64,000 nt of DNA from Straminergon stramineum (GCA_963920665.1 OY987267.1:17360001-17424000), one strand, 5' to 3'. Positions 1 through 12,261 are shown, counted from the stretch's first letter. Notes: generated from the letters alone by a model not told the origin. Program-made: numbers and translations.

Positions 1-551
1 CCAAAAAAGGAACAAGGTAAAGTCATATGATTTGACACTCAATTCTCTGAGACTTGCTGAAACAGTTTGAAATTAAAATGGCAACAGCAGGGACAGGAGG
101 TTGTACAAGGATCAAACACAAAGCTTTGAATCTTATCGCGTGTCACCTCCAGAACGCGTCCACCCCCTTTTCATTTACACAACAATAAGATACAATACCA
201 CATCAGTAACCAAATTTCCAGCAATTAACAATTCAACTAAATCACATTTACAGGATTCAACAATACTTTGACAGTATCTACTAGGCACTGAAGAACACCC
301 GACAAATCAAACGCAACAAACTGTCAGCTCCAAGAATCTAGAGGTAGACGCAACATCTAAACCCCCCAATACTGGTTCAAATATACCTCAAGTGCCTGAA
401 ATTCATTCAGCATCGATTGAGAAACATCACATGACATTTTACCATAATAATATGTAGCTAATATGTACGATGACATGCCCAACAAGAAATGTAGGGAACG
501 CGGAAAGCGAGACAAAACAAGTTCAACAAGGACTCCACGGCAGAAGCTTAC

Positions 552-3065
552 CAAGTGGACTCATCTCATCCAAGCCCTGGCAATGAACTACTAGTGTCCG
601 TTTTGTCCCGAAATGCTGTAGAATCTTGGCCATTCTTTGCACCTAGTTTCCACAGAGATGTCACATCAGACCAGGAAGTATCACGCCACTTCAAAGTATA
701 GCACAATCAAGTCCAGATAGAGGAGGACGTAAACCAGATAAATTCATTTTGGCTAATTCAAAAGGCCCTCTCTGCAGCCGAAAAGGTAGGAATCGACTTC
801 TGATACACATCTGGATGGTTGCTACTCTCCAAGATTAGAAGGCAAGTAAGACTAACCAGATTATCATGATAAACACCAACAATGGAGTGTGGTGCACGAG
901 AAGGGTTGAGCATCGGGCCAAGAATGTTGAAAGCTGTCTTGATTTTCAGAGACTTACGAACGGGCGCCACAGCTTTCATTGCTGGATGGAATCTTGGAGC
1001 AAACATGAACCCAACTCCAACATCTTCAACACATTTTGCCACTCCCTGTACACCGAATGACATCACAATGAAAAACCCTCAAAATTTTGATGATAAGCAA
1101 ATGGAACGACATATGAGGTGTGGAGATGTTAGACAAAATAAAATGTGCACAAAACAGTCAGAAAACATATTTAAATCTACTAAAAACGAACTCCCGGCGA
1201 AGTCCAATAAACAGTCTAGGCGAAATCAGATATAGAGTACCAAGAGCTGATGGACAAAGTCGGATAAACAAATAGAATGCATACCAAAATTAAGTGAACA
1301 ACATACATGCGAAGTTTTACCTCAGGCCCTAGATCGAATGCAACACCAAGAGCCTCGAGCACATCTGCACTTCCACAAGCAGACGAGCTCGACCGCGATC
1401 CATGCTGCACAAAAGAGAGCACGTCATAAATGTATTAAACCTACACTTGGAAATCATTCCATCAAGAAGCCAACACGTGCATCCTAAGATCCTCAATAAC
1501 AAAATAAGACATGGCCAATGACCGTTGCCACACTAACCTTGGCAACTTTCGCACCACAAGCTGCTGCCAGGATACAAGACCCCGTGGAAATGTTTACAGT
1601 GTTAACTCCATCGCCTCCAGTACCCACGATATCCAGGGATCCAGGAACAGTTCGCACAGGTGTCGCACGACTTAGCATTGCACTCGCAAGGCCTGTAACC
1701 TGCAAGCATGCCAGTGATATCAATAAAAATTACGTAACTCAATAAATTGATTCTCACTGAAAATAAAAATGAAAACAAAAAAAACATCCCTCCATCCTGT
1801 GTCATCGAGCATAGTATCAACTGGGGTTTATACCTCATCTAATGTCTCACCCTTAGCTCGGAGAAGTGCCAGAAAAGCACCGATAACTGCAGGGTTGGCA
1901 TCAGCAAGGAGAGTCGCCATCACTTCTTCCGTTTGCGCTTGAGTCAAGTCTGTTCCTTGAATGAGCTCTTCCAAAACCTGTACGAAACCCATCAATTAAC
2001 CATTTCCAGAATCAGATTAGATTATTCCAAGAATCTCCTATCAGTGTGTGCAGACGTGTAGACGTCGTCTGAATAGTACTATAGGCGGAATTCGTAAATT
2101 CCGCCTGTATGTCCTTAGTAACCCAAGCTGTTTAACTCCTAAAAGTCAGCAGTCAGTATTGAATTTTCATTGAAAATTCTTCCATGCGTTTCCTACTAAA
2201 TTTTGCAGTATTTTGATACTTTTTGAAAATTTGACGATTACTACTGTGCTCAGTTCTTGAGAGGCATTGCAAAAAACAAAAATTAAATACTTCAGTGTAT
2301 AAAAAAATTTACAAGAGCTTCAAATCATGCTTGTTTCAATTGAAAATCATTTTCAAGGTCAATATTATTTATTTAAGTAATCTTGACTTTTTTAATACGA
2401 ACTCGAACCCGGATGCAAAATTGATGGACCCCGTTGCAATGCAGAAACAGTGGATGAAAATCTAGAGGCACTATTTCGATCTTTGGGCATTAAAGAATAA
2501 CGAATGAGCCAAACGAGGCTTGAAGGAATGGCTGTGAATTGATATCAACGGTTAAGTTTGAGACTCGAGTATTAAAATACAGTTAAGTGGATGATGTATA
2601 CATGGTTCTTCTCAAACATATATGTTGCAAGATTGTATAAAAATTTAATAATAATTCTAGTTTCTAATAGATAAACGGGACATAATCAATTAGTGCATCT
2701 CTAAGTAATTGCAATAAAGTGGTGAAGCACGGATTTCGAATTACGCACCACACTATAAACCCTAAATCCTGATTTTTCAAATTTCAATGTAAACATCTAT
2801 TCATATACTCGCTTATAAGCAAATGCCGCACTCAGAGATTGCCCAATACCTGCGGAATTGTGAGAGAGCGAGTCGGAGAAGTAACCGCCGAAGCCTGCGC
2901 CTTCACATTTCTGCGTGGAATCCCGCATTTACACGCACCTGTTGTTCTTCTGTGGGACGCTCTAAATGCGACCATGGAAGAGGTCTTCGTCGCCGTCGCA
3001 AAAGATCCCGCGACATTGTATGATGTTGGCAACCAAGCTCGCTGCGCAGCCAATGCGGCTGCCAT
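552..3065 (-). CDS. PAT1: Anthranilate phosphoribosyltransferase, plastid (3'-partial, 6 exons visible)
   Basis: Transfers the phosphoribosyl group of PRPP to anthranilate, the second committed step of tryptophan synthesis, in the plastid stroma. Exons read from high to low coordinate: 2850-3065, 1834-1977, 1538-1699, 1321-1404, 857-1045, 552-642. Each has GT/AG borders and the reading frame stays open; introns are phase 0 except the last (phase 1). Exon 1 gives about 60 residues rich in A, S, T and R, typical of a transit peptide. The PRPP-binding motif [14 protein letters not shown] is at about residues 147-160. It is followed by KHGSR and [12 protein letters not shown], and later by [10 protein letters not shown] and [15 protein letters not shown]. 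The visible 295 residues lack roughly the last 90 of the family, so the gene runs off the left edge. The usual KHGNR or KQGNR reads KHGSR here. The ATG at 3065 is the first Met; the longer open frame above it has no ATG. Arabidopsis TRP1 is the named homologue. Confidence 0.93.
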
Positions 3066-4466
3066 AGCGGAAGGAAAATCCTCCACCTTCCAAAAAGAAA
3101 CCCTCCACACTGAGAAATGGCAAAAATCTCCGACCAGAAAATCGAAGAATCCCGACTATTCAGTAGTCCTGCGATGCAATTCACGAAGTTAAGAGAATGG
3201 CGTAACGGATCCGTGAAGAGATTATTCCTCAAACCCATTCTCCCCAAAAGAAAGAAACCAATTGATCCAAACATTGTTACAAAATTGGAAAGAAAGTACC
3301 AATGACGTCACGAGAAACAATCCTAATGAAGCGCACTGAAAGCTCAATGCGACCGAACAAAAATATTTGTACCCACCAGACTTGAACTAGCAAGAGTCAC
3401 AGCAACGAGCAACGAACACGACTCTGCTGTAATTCTCAGGAACTTTGGTTGTCAAGTTGGGTTGACGAGAGTCGTCGTCACAGGGGCTCCGTCGCCCGTC
3501 GGCGTCTCTCGTAAACGTGCTGTTCTCAAAAAATGGATTACCCTACAGTAGGTTAGGTCACCTCATTCTTGGGTAGAATCGGAAGCGGATAAAATGCACT
3601 TTAGAAGCGGATAAAATATTCAGCTGACGAAGATTGTTATGAAATTCAGTACGAATTGTATTTTACTTAAAAATTTGATTTTTCAATAATCTCACATTCC
3701 CAAACAAAAAATTTAGAGAATATTGTTGCCGAAGCTCTAATCCTACAATAATATCAATCTCCAATGTTTGGGATACAGTACCAGTTATATATACCACTCA
3801 TTTAGGGCTTACAAAATTTGGCTTTACAATTTGGAATATCTAAGCAAGAAAACGAAATCTCCCACTAACCCAACTGAATCCGACACTCTTAATGGGAAAG
3901 AAATCGGATGGAAAGATAAGAATGGAAAGAGATTCCCTGGAAAGAGATTCGGAAAAGGTTTGGTGGAGAGAACGACGACGCAGACACTAGAGGAGCCAAG
4001 GATCTGACGGTGCGTTCAGAATTGGAGGATTTCGCGAGACAATTTTCGATCTCTGTTGGCAGACAGATGTCTGTCTGGGGAATTTAGGTTAATGGAGCTC
4101 TTTTCGCACAACCTTCACGTGGTTGTGAAATTTTTAGCGCCCTCAGGTTTTGGATTGTAAGAAGCAGGGATTAGCTGTTTCGACGTGCATTTTCGGATTC
4201 CACAGCCGTGCTGTTGATGCTCGAGTTTTGTTTTTTTCTGAGAATTTGTGCAGAGAATTCGTTTTTTGCTGTGCGGACAGAAATTTGAAATTCGTAGCTG
4301 TAGAAATTTGAAGCCAGCGGCGTTTACAAGGGTGTTTGCATTGAATTGATGGTAAATTTCGAATTGCATAGAAGAAGAGCAGCTGAACGAGGTGATTCGG
4401 ATATTGTGATGCGGTGCGAAGGATGACACAATTTGAGATATTAGGAATTTGAGAGGGTTTACGGAG
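3066..4466. promoter_or_regulatory. Divergent intergenic region between PAT1-like gene and the 4467 gene
   Basis: These 1.4 kb separate two genes transcribed away from each other, so they should hold both promoters and 5' leaders. Open frames here (for example 3117-3305 and 3768-4007) show no recognisable protein. I could not assign specific promoter elements. Confidence 0.45.
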
Positions 4467-7153
4467 ATGACTGGAGTCAGCTTGTGCTTGTCTTCAACTT
4501 TGGGAGCTTCTTTTTTTTCTCGACCGGATTCCGTAAGATGGCAGGATATGCGAGGCACTCACTTCTCCAGAATGACGAATAGAATTTCCTTGACGAAGAC
4601 TGTGTATACTTGTGGATCGATTCGGAGGTCCTCCGTTGTTGTTGCGGCAGCAGAAGTGCCCGATTTCTTGCCTGCAACTTGGTGCTTAACCTTTCCTTCT
4701 CGTCTGCACTCACCAGTGCTTTAGTAAAATCGAATTGGTTCGGCATTTCGTTTCCGGCATTTCTTTTTAATTTTGACGCAGTTTTTGACCTAATTTGTGT
4801 CATGAATGGTGTGATATGCACGTCATTGGGGGACTTCGACCAGTGTTGTCCATGAGGGGCAACTGAAATTTACAGTAATGATTAGTTTAAAATACCCTTG
4901 TCATGATGCAAGGTAGCCATTATGAACAGTGCTCATTGAATTTTGTCACCAATATCCACAACCAGCATAGAGAAACAACCTGGCATTTTTGAAGGAGTAC
5001 TACTGTTAACTTAGTACCTGTTTGTATAACAATCTATATTCTGATCTTACGAGAATGCAATGCTATGAGGATGCACCATATACCAGGGTTCATTTTTGAG
5101 CTTTTATTAGATACTAGGATCCAACTGGTTTTGATTATTCAAAGACAATCTCATATACTTACCAGCTGGTATTACAAAGATGTGATTCACGCCCAACACT
5201 GGTTACGTACGACCTAGAGCTGACTGGGATATATTCACAGGCTTTAATTCATCTGCCTTGACATTGCGTAGAGAAATTGAGTAGGTCTTTACATGTGGAA
5301 TGATTGGGGCATATCAGGAACGTTCATGGGTGCACTGACCATACGAATTTTTTTCTTTTTTGTGTGCAGGTCGAAGCCTGACAAACCAATTGGCCCTACA
5401 TTTGATGTAATTTCTATGTTCCACCTTATGCAAGCTGGCTTCTAATTTGAGTGTGAGGATCTGTGTTTGAAACTTATGGCCATAGCAGTTTCTTCAAAAG
5501 AAAGTGCTCAGGGATCGTGTTGTCACCATTGTTTAGACCAGCTACAATCACCGTTTGCGATAAGGATGAAGGTTTGTATGTTTCGTGACTGTTGTGTGCA
5601 GTATTTTAACCAGGAGACTCTGTAGTTGACAGCTGAGCAGGTCACGCTTGTGCAACTGACTGCACTCCAGGATAATGACAAACCCTACACGGACCATGGC
5701 ATTGAAGTCATGTACAGGGTAGGCAATTTCGCTCCTCATGGACAATCTATTGTGTTTGAATTATCAAGCTAATCGAGCTCCGTAACTCTTGAGATCACTG
5801 ATATTTGAAAAGAGGAGTTCCATAACATAATCCTCTCCTGTTGCTGTCATCGTCACATGGCGCATTGTGGTCGGAAATGAGGAGGGTACAGAGTCATAAC
5901 CCTGTTCTCCCCAGGCACTTAGAGAGCTGTAGATCTCCAAGATCTAGCAGTCCTCTTTTGAATTTCCGATAAATGTCCTTGACTGGTATCTAGTACACGG
6001 TCTCAAAGATATTCTCATCGTGTTGTGCTGGATTTTTACATCAGTGTAGGATGGAAATTTTACTTTGTGCCTCAAATAAATAATCTTTAGCTGGATGCAG
6101 TTTGCAGGTTTCGATCCGTTCAAACGCTCCGAATATTTTGGTCCACTTTTTGATTTAGGCCAGGTAAATGACTTTGGTTCCTTTTACCCTGTTTTTAAGA
6201 TAGCCACACACTACCGTATTTCACTACTCACCAGACTAGGTGCACCCATCCTTCTGTATACTAGCAAGAATCCGCTTCTTTGATTTGATTGAAGTTACTC
6301 TTCTTACATTTGATGTTGTTGGTCGTGTGACAACCAGTTCGAAAGGTTCAGACGCATTCTCCATCACACCTCCTTCCGTGTTTTGTTGGGCCACACTGAT
6401 CGTCGCATCTTGAGCAGCCTCTTTGTTAATGAGGTGATTTTCTGAGGCACTTCAAACTTCAATATTTTGACATCGTTTCCCATGCATTTCCATACGTCCA
6501 GTGTTCACTGACAGGCATTTTCCAATGATATTGGTTTGGGGGTGTTGTTGACAGCATTGCTTTAAGCAAAGAGTGTGGATAGTTGGAGCTCGACCAGGGG
6601 AAGAGGAGACATATGAATTCACTCTTGTGCAGGTACTAGTGCCATTCTCAAAGGTGTTCCATTTGTCTCTTGGCCTCCTCGGATCATACTTTCCCTGTGT
6701 GCTTTGGAAATTACTTGAATTTAAGATTTAACAATAATTGATTGATTGAGAGACTTCAATAGAGCGGCTCAAAGCGCCTCCCAGGGCCCTCTAGAGGTCC
6801 CCTTCAGGTTGTTCAACAATAACAATGTCTTTCAATCTCAATTAACACCTTTGATGTTTCAATTATTTGGATGTCAAAAATTCATTATGTGCTAGCATCA
6901 TTTGTTGGATGCATCAAATATATTTATTTTTCTTGATTGTTGTGCAATGTGTTCTTATTCACCCTACCACGATAGAATGTTGTGCATGTTCTAACTTGGC
7001 AAGACAATTGGCATGAATGGTTTGAGGGAAGTCCTTGACCCAATTCCCTCTTTGTTTCATTTATAGAGAGTTGGAGGTAATTGGGATGGGTATTGGCTCA
7101 CTGAAAGCCTCCGACACGATGGTGAAGGCGCAAGTGGAGGCATTGCATATTGA
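4467..7153 (+). CDS. Conserved plastid-type protein of unknown function (7 exons)
   Basis: Rebuilt from splice sites and continuous frame. Exons: 4467-4681, 5370-5406 (a 37-bp micro-exon), 5641-5718, 6101-6163, 6338-6433, 6567-6632, 7067-7153. Intron 1 is phase 2 (TG|G, Trp) and all others are phase 0. The product is about 213 residues ending at TGA 7151-7153. The first 60 or so residues are rich in S, T and R with few acids, as in a chloroplast transit peptide, and end near SSVVVAAAEVPDFLPATW. The body is highly patterned: VTLVQLTALQDNDKPYTDHG, then FAGFDPFKRSEYFG, FERFRRILHHTSFRVLLGH, QRVWIVGARPGEEETY and RVGGNWDGYWLTESLRHDG. The small, compact alpha+beta-looking domain with a terminal GxWDGYW segment resembles a conserved plant family I know only as uncharacterised, so no reaction can be assigned. 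Splice-site agreement across six introns makes the structure credible. The start could differ, because the frame is open a little upstream but has no ATG. Confidence 0.75.
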
Positions 7154-8685
7154 TTCATCATCAACTGTTACTAGACGTGTACTACTCCGATGCATATTGA
7201 TTCATCAACTATTACTGGACATCTTCTACTCCATGTAGCAATAAATAATAGATGCTTATAGCTGGTGTAGTATAGCTGTATAGGTCACGTTTCTCCACCA
7301 TGCCAAATGCACAATCACAGCACATTCTTATCATTTAGAAACTTCATTTTCTGAGATTGAGGTGAAGGAGTAGACTTGATTCTGAGAATATTGCGTAGTG
7401 CCTCTCAACAGGTGTAATATTGATCCTCGATATCTTCAGCATACTCTCACGGTTGTACTGTACATTATTTCTGGTCTGTCCCTACTGCAAATCTCACTCT
7501 AAGTGCGTGCATTAGCGACATCAAAACCGTTATTGCACCTTGTCCTATTCATATGTTCATCCATTCATAATCCCCCGATGTGATCTCTCTTCTACCCAAG
7601 TGACGCAAATAGTATCCTCCACCTTAAGCCTGTTAAAAGAGATAGGACCACTTGCATTTCAGATTGGCCACTACAGGTCTCATCTCAATATTGTAGGTCT
7701 AATTCTAAGAAATGCATAAATTAATCTGAACAAAGCTATGCAGTATCACAAAAGGACTCAACCCCAGCAATATGATGTAGAATAGATAATCAGTAGGTTA
7801 CAGAAAAATCAAGACTGAATTTGGTTGAAATTTTCAAATGTTGATTTAGACACATATCCTCTGCAATGAAAAACATGTCCTCTACGACGAAAAAACAAAG
7901 TTAAAGTTCAATCCTAAGACCCACAGAAAAAAGGAGGAATGAGGTAGAAGAGAGAGGCCCAGGAAAAAAATGCTCTAAATCTTGCCCTCTTTCCTGGTTT
8001 ATGTGAAACCTAGGTTAGGCTTGTTGCTTGGCCCTTGAAAGTTCGGAGAATTCTGAAAACTCGGCTCTTTGAAAACCCACTCTACCATCCAGACTCAAAA
8101 TATGTACTCATTACAAGCAAAGCCAGTTCATGATACTGGAATAAAGTCTCAATCTTGTCACAGGACCTCTAATAACCGGGAAAAACTGTTCAACCCAGCT
8201 ACAGATACATTTGATAAACAAGAGCACTGCTGAGCATCTCCTCCTTATCCAACCACCTTACTTCAGCATTGATAAGACCGGAAAATGTTTATATGCTAGA
8301 CATAATGCTAGACAAAACCCAACCCTCAGTAATTGAATTAAAGCTGTAGCCCATCCTCCCTCCAAAAAGAGGAAGCTCACACAGGAAACTCTGGAACATT
8401 GGAAGAATCTTATTGCAAGTGACAATCCAGTTAAAAAATATACACAGCAAACCAATTCCTCAACCAATTCCTTGACAAGCCTTTGACAAGACATTCTGTT
8501 TCCAAACCAATAAAACAAAGTAATTTGAAATGTATTTGAATCAAATGTAAGTATACAATAAGAAAAAGGTTAGTGATGGAGGTCTGTCTAAACTTGTACA
8601 CGTTGTGGGGCAAAGCAAAGCGAAGCCAAGCCAAGTACCTCCAAAGCTCCACATCCTAAACTCGCAACCATTAACCCTAATTCGC
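7154..8685. other. Convergent intergenic region
   Basis: Lies between the 3' ends of the 7-exon gene and the CLPP3-like gene, so both 3' UTRs should be here. Short minus-strand frames at 8258-8652 have no protein-like composition. I see no repeat or RNA gene. Confidence 0.4.
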
Positions 8686-9627
8686 TTAGACCGACGTGGG
8701 CTCCCTTGTTTCCTTCTCCTTGGGCGCTTCAATCTGCCTCACAGGTGCGTCCTCGGACGGCATGTACCTCCTCTCCCTAAACTCTTTAATGGTCCAATTG
8801 GAGTTGATGCTCGCCTTGGGCGGCTCAACGGCTTTGCCAATTGGCGCCACCAGATCAGGATTGCCATCTCCAATCACCCCGTCCACAATCCCATACTCCA
8901 TCGCCTCCCAGGCGTTCAAAAAATTATCCCTATCGGTATCCAATTCAATCTGCGCTTCCTCCTTCCCCGTGAGCCGCGCCATGATCTTCTGCAGCTTGAA
9001 CTTGTGGTACATCATCTCCCGCACCTGCAACGCGCCATCAATCGCCGTCCCCCCGGCGCCTCCCAACGGCTGGTGAATCATCACGCGCGCATTCGGCATA
9101 CAGTACCGCTTCCCTTTACTCCCGGCCGCCAGCAAGAACGCCCCCATGGACGCCGCAAGACCAAAACACACGGTGGAAACGTCCGCCTTGCAGAGCTTCA
9201 TGGCATCGTAAATCCCCATCCCCGCGGTCACGGAGCCCCCGGGGGAGTTGATGAAGAGCTTGATGTCCTTTGTTGGATCCTGCGCGTCCAGCAACAAGAG
9301 TTGACTGATGATCAGGTCAGCGGAGAAATCATCCACTTGACTTCCGAGAAAGAGAATTCGCTGCTGCAACAACATAGTCCCGGGGTCCAAATCTTGCAAC
9401 CGAGCGAACTGCTCGATCCCGCCGGGAGGGGCGCCAGGTCCTCGAAGGAAAATCCCGGGGTACGACGAGTCCATTGTTGCCCTGGCCATAACCATTCTTC
9501 TCCCCTTAGGAATCCTGCATGGCATCACAAATTGCCCGATTTCTGTTCTTCCTGGAGCCGAAATCCTCAAAGCGGGGGCCCATGGCAGCTTGCAATTACT
9601 CAGGAACAACGCAGTGGACGACCCCAT
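8686..9627 (-). CDS. CLPP3: Plastid ATP-dependent Clp protease proteolytic subunit, CLPP3-like
   Basis: Serine peptidase subunit of the stromal Clp complex, which degrades proteins unfolded by a ClpC-type chaperone. A single uninterrupted exon of 313 codons starts at the ATG at 9627. The frame above it, to 9657, offers only GTG. Residues 1 to about 55 are a basic, Ser/Ala-rich transit peptide. The ClpP fold follows with LFINSPGG, the nucleophile Ser160 in GLAASMGAFLL, His185 in ARVMIHQPLGG and Asp234 in DTDRDNF. The S-H-D spacing (25 and 49 residues) equals that of bacterial ClpP. The segments DLDPGTMLLQQRILFLGSQV and YDAMKLCKADVSTVCFGLAA and the C-terminal extension (GNPDLVAPIGKAVEPPK) match Arabidopsis CLPP3 better than CLPP4, CLPP5 or the non-catalytic CLPR subunits. 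It lies alone, convergent with the gene ending at 7153. The absence of introns is unusual for a plant CLPP gene. Confidence 0.94.
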   Translation of the reverse strand: MGSSTALFLSNCKLPWAPALRISAPGRTEIGQFVMPCRIPKGRRMVMARATMDSSYPGIFLRGPGAPPGGIEQFARLQDLDPGTMLLQQRILFLGSQVDDFSADLIISQLLLLDAQDPTKDIKLFINSPGGSVTAGMGIYDAMKLCKADVSTVCFGLAASMGAFLLAAGSKGKRYCMPNARVMIHQPLGGAGGTAIDGALQVREMMYHKFKLQKIMARLTGKEEAQIELDTDRDNFLNAWEAMEYGIVDGVIGDGNPDLVAPIGKAVEPPKASINSNWTIKEFRERRYMPSEDAPVRQIEAPKEKETREPTSV

Positions 9628-10612
9628 CGCTCCAAATGCCAGCGTCACCGCATACACGCAACGAGAATGTACTTGAGGTGCGAGCGGGGTAAGGATAAAG
9701 AAACCCTAATTGTGGGGAAGACGAAGCTCAATGCTGCCACTTTGCTAAAACCCCTCCCCTGCTTTGCTCGTACGTTATTCTGTCTGTGACGTCGCTCATT
9801 TGGAGGTCTTGAGTCAGGGGTTTCAATTTTCAATTTTAAGTTTAAGTTTTTTGGCAAGAATAGAAACAGGGATTTTGTTTTCAATTTTCCAAGGTAGAAT
9901 ATTGCAATAACACCTAAAAGAGACACTTTTTCTAGTCTCACTCCATCAGAGATTGAATGACTCAAATAATTTATTGAGGCTATTAGCAAACTCAAGACAA
10001 ATGGTTTTATAATTTTCCAACACTCTAGTAATATTTTGCAAATTTCAAACTTGAAAAATATAGGGTAGCCTAAACTCAACACTAAACTCACCTTGAATGG
10101 ACATTCTTGAAGCATGAAATGTCTCAACTTTCATTGGTTGCTTCTCAAAAGTTGTGTGATTTTGAGTCTTGAAAGTATTAATTGAAGGCCATTGGGGGGG
10201 GAGGGGACGGATAATGGAACATTCCTCTTGTAGATGTTGCTACCATAACTTGAAAGGAGTGATGATATCTTGGAAGGATAGTGCTTCAATGATAGGTACT
10301 CATCCAAAAATGATTCAATTTTTGAGCCAATAGATGCATTCTTCATTGGTACACTAATTTGGAAAGTCATGCATCAACCACTTTTGAATTGTATAGCATC
10401 TTGACATGGTTCACATTCATAAATATGTAGATTGTGTCTAAAATCCCATTTACTCATTCTACTTTATTTACATTTGGCATTAAGACATGTATGTTTGAAT
10501 TTTTGCTAGCACACATTTTAGACCATTTTCAATGAATTCCAATGTATAAGTGAAGAGAATTATTAGAAAGGTTATTTTTTAGAAAACTTGTTATTAATAC
10601 CTTATTCATATA

Positions 10613-10693
10613 CTCCCTTTGTCTCAGAATAATATCAATGTTTCTTTTGTAAAATACAAAGGAAACAACAATATTATTTTGAGACAAAGGGAG
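10613..10693. mobile_element. Stowaway-type MITE, 81 bp
   Basis: Ends CTCCCTTTGTCTC and GAGACAAAGGGAG are exact reverse complements, and the inverted repeat continues inward (AGAATAATAT / ATATTATTTT). TA flanks both sides (10611-10612 and 10694-10695). CTCCCT termini with TA duplication are the signature of Stowaway, the miniature Tc1/mariner elements of plants. It has no coding capacity and is short for the class. Confidence 0.85.
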
Positions 10694-11088
10694 TATATTT
10701 TCAAAAATGTAATGTGCTAATGTGGAAATTAATGAATGGATTTCTTTACTACAAAATTGGTTGTTGGTGACATAATGAATGTGTAATAAGGTAGAATGTC
10801 CTAAAATTGCCTTCATTTAAACAATTAACATCTTTTAACACCTAATTGGGGCTATGAGGGATTTCAATGTACCAACAATAAACATTTCAAGGTGGGACAA
10901 TTTTAGAGCATCTCCCTCTTTGAACTTCAATAACTTCAAAGTTCATCAATAATTCAATAAAATTACCAAAAATAAAAACCAAAAAAATTGATTTTATTAG
11001 ATTCAACTTCCTCTTGTTTTTCAAATAAAATTGGCTCAAAAAGTAAAAGGAAATGTAAAACACCTTTGAAAATCTAGATTAGTGCTTA

Positions 11089-11350
11089 AGGTAGGAGGTC
11101 TACAAAGCAACCATTTACCATCTAGTCACATTTGGGGGGAATCTAAAGTTCTTGAAATATTTTTCTATAAATTTTTCTTGAACAATAAATAGAACTACCA
11201 TCTATTCTAAATCTTTTCATATTTTTCAAAACTTTGTGAAATTATTTACAAATTTTTGAAACTAAAACATTGTGGGGTTCTAAAAGCATTATTTTCACAT
11301 TGATACATTCTAAACTCCAATTGGTATGTTTTTGTTAACCCTTAGACAAC
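11089..11350. mobile_element. Decayed copy of the TA-flanked AGGTAG family
   Basis: Starts with TA then AGGTAGGAGGTC. It keeps the internal segment of the family (CAACCATTTA, later CTTTGTGAAATTA and TTTTTGAAACTAAAAC) seen in the copies at 14599, 33167 and 35237. The right terminus is not recognisable, so the end given is approximate. Confidence 0.45.
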
Positions 11351-11653
11351 ATGCTAAGCCCCTCGGGCTAGTTTTGAAATCGTTGACAAAAAGTGATTTT
11401 TGTATTTTTTGAAATATTTCAATCTATTGAACCCACTTCAATAGTGAATATGACTTGCTAAGCACAACATTTAGGCTGCAAAGTCAATGCACTATTGACT
11501 ATTCATTTTTGCATGCGCTAAGCTTACCCGCACAAACTTTGGACAAGCAATAAGCCGCACACCTTCCTTCAAGGAGATTTTTTATTTCCTACTCCATGGG
11601 AGTGATATTATGGAACGAGCACTGTAATGCACTAAATGATGACGGATGAACTT

Positions 11654-11708
11654 AACCCTAAACCGTGTCGAACGAACAGACGAGCAGTTCAGTTTCTTTG
11701 GATATAAA
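11654..11708 (+). promoter_or_regulatory. Telo-box plus TATA promoter of snoRNA cluster
   Basis: AACCCTAAA (telo-box) at 11654-11662 is followed about 40 bp later by TATAAA at 11703-11708. This pairing is typical of plant genes for snoRNAs and ribosome biogenesis. A start site near 11735 would place both snoRNA candidates 400-700 bp into the transcript. Confidence 0.45.
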
Positions 11709-12177
11709 CCCTGTTCGCCGCGATTCGGCCACGCAGTTTGCTTGATTTTCCTTTAGGACCAGTTAGGGTTGTGCTGGTATCTCTGGCAGCTTTGTTCGTT
11801 GTAGAACATGAGCTTCACTTCTGTCTTTGTAGCTGCATTTCCGATCTCTCATGGTAAGGCGTGAGAGTTCTGTGCAAAATGTTTAGTATTAGGTCATCTG
11901 CATGTCTGTTAGGGTTTGACGTAAGAACTCCCTTGTTGTTTTTGATTCTGTGACCTTGAAATTGAGATCTCTGTGATGACGACATTAGATGACGAATCTG
12001 AGTTTAAGGCGCAAGTGATGCCGGTCAGTAGAGCTGGTGTTGCGATGTCTTATCGCAATGCCTAGCGAAGCGGCTGGACCTTGCTACCCGCTGGCTTGCC
12101 AGTTACTCTGAAGCATAAACGAGGCATTTGTCTGAGAGGTTCTTCCGTTCTAGAAATTTGGTGTGACTGATCGGACG

Positions 12178-12261
12178 GAGCCTTGTGATGTTGTCTATAA
12201 ATAATCTTTGAGACCTGATTGCCGTAAGGCAATGTTGACATCTAGCTGACTCTGAAGGCTC
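12178..12261 (+). ncRNA. Candidate C/D box snoRNA
   Basis: Closing stem GAGCCT (12178-12183) / AGGCTC (12256-12261). C box GTGATGT (12185-12191) departs from RTGATGA at its last base. A possible D' box CTGA is at 12215-12218 and the D box CTGA at 12252-12255. Size of about 84 nt suits the class. The imperfect C box and lack of a recognised rRNA target keep confidence moderate. Confidence 0.45.

Larger units (their letters stand above)
9628..11640. other. CLPP3 upstream region and intergenic DNA
   Basis: The first few hundred bases should contain the CLPP3-like promoter and leader. The rest is AT-rich and holds a Stowaway element (10613-10693) and a one-ended relic of the AGGTAG-terminated family from 11089. 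Frames such as 9645-10127 (minus) and 10529-10816 (minus, over the Stowaway) are not protein-like. Confidence 0.4.

Noticed and set aside
2385..2420. tRNA-like T-arm on the minus strand (GGGTTCGAGTTCG)
   Set aside because: No D-arm, anticodon arm or acceptor stem could be found around it, and it lies inside the first intron of the PAT1-like gene.
5407..5445. Possible extension of the micro-exon (ISMFHLMQAGF) in the unknown plastid gene
   Set aside because: The frame hits TAA shortly after with no usable donor. Splicing at the GT at 5407 restores a phase-0 junction to the next exon.
8605..9789. 394-codon plus-strand open frame
   Set aside because: Antisense shadow of the CLPP3-like gene. The minus-strand frame carries the complete S-H-D peptidase signature, while this one is low-complexity in P, R and H.
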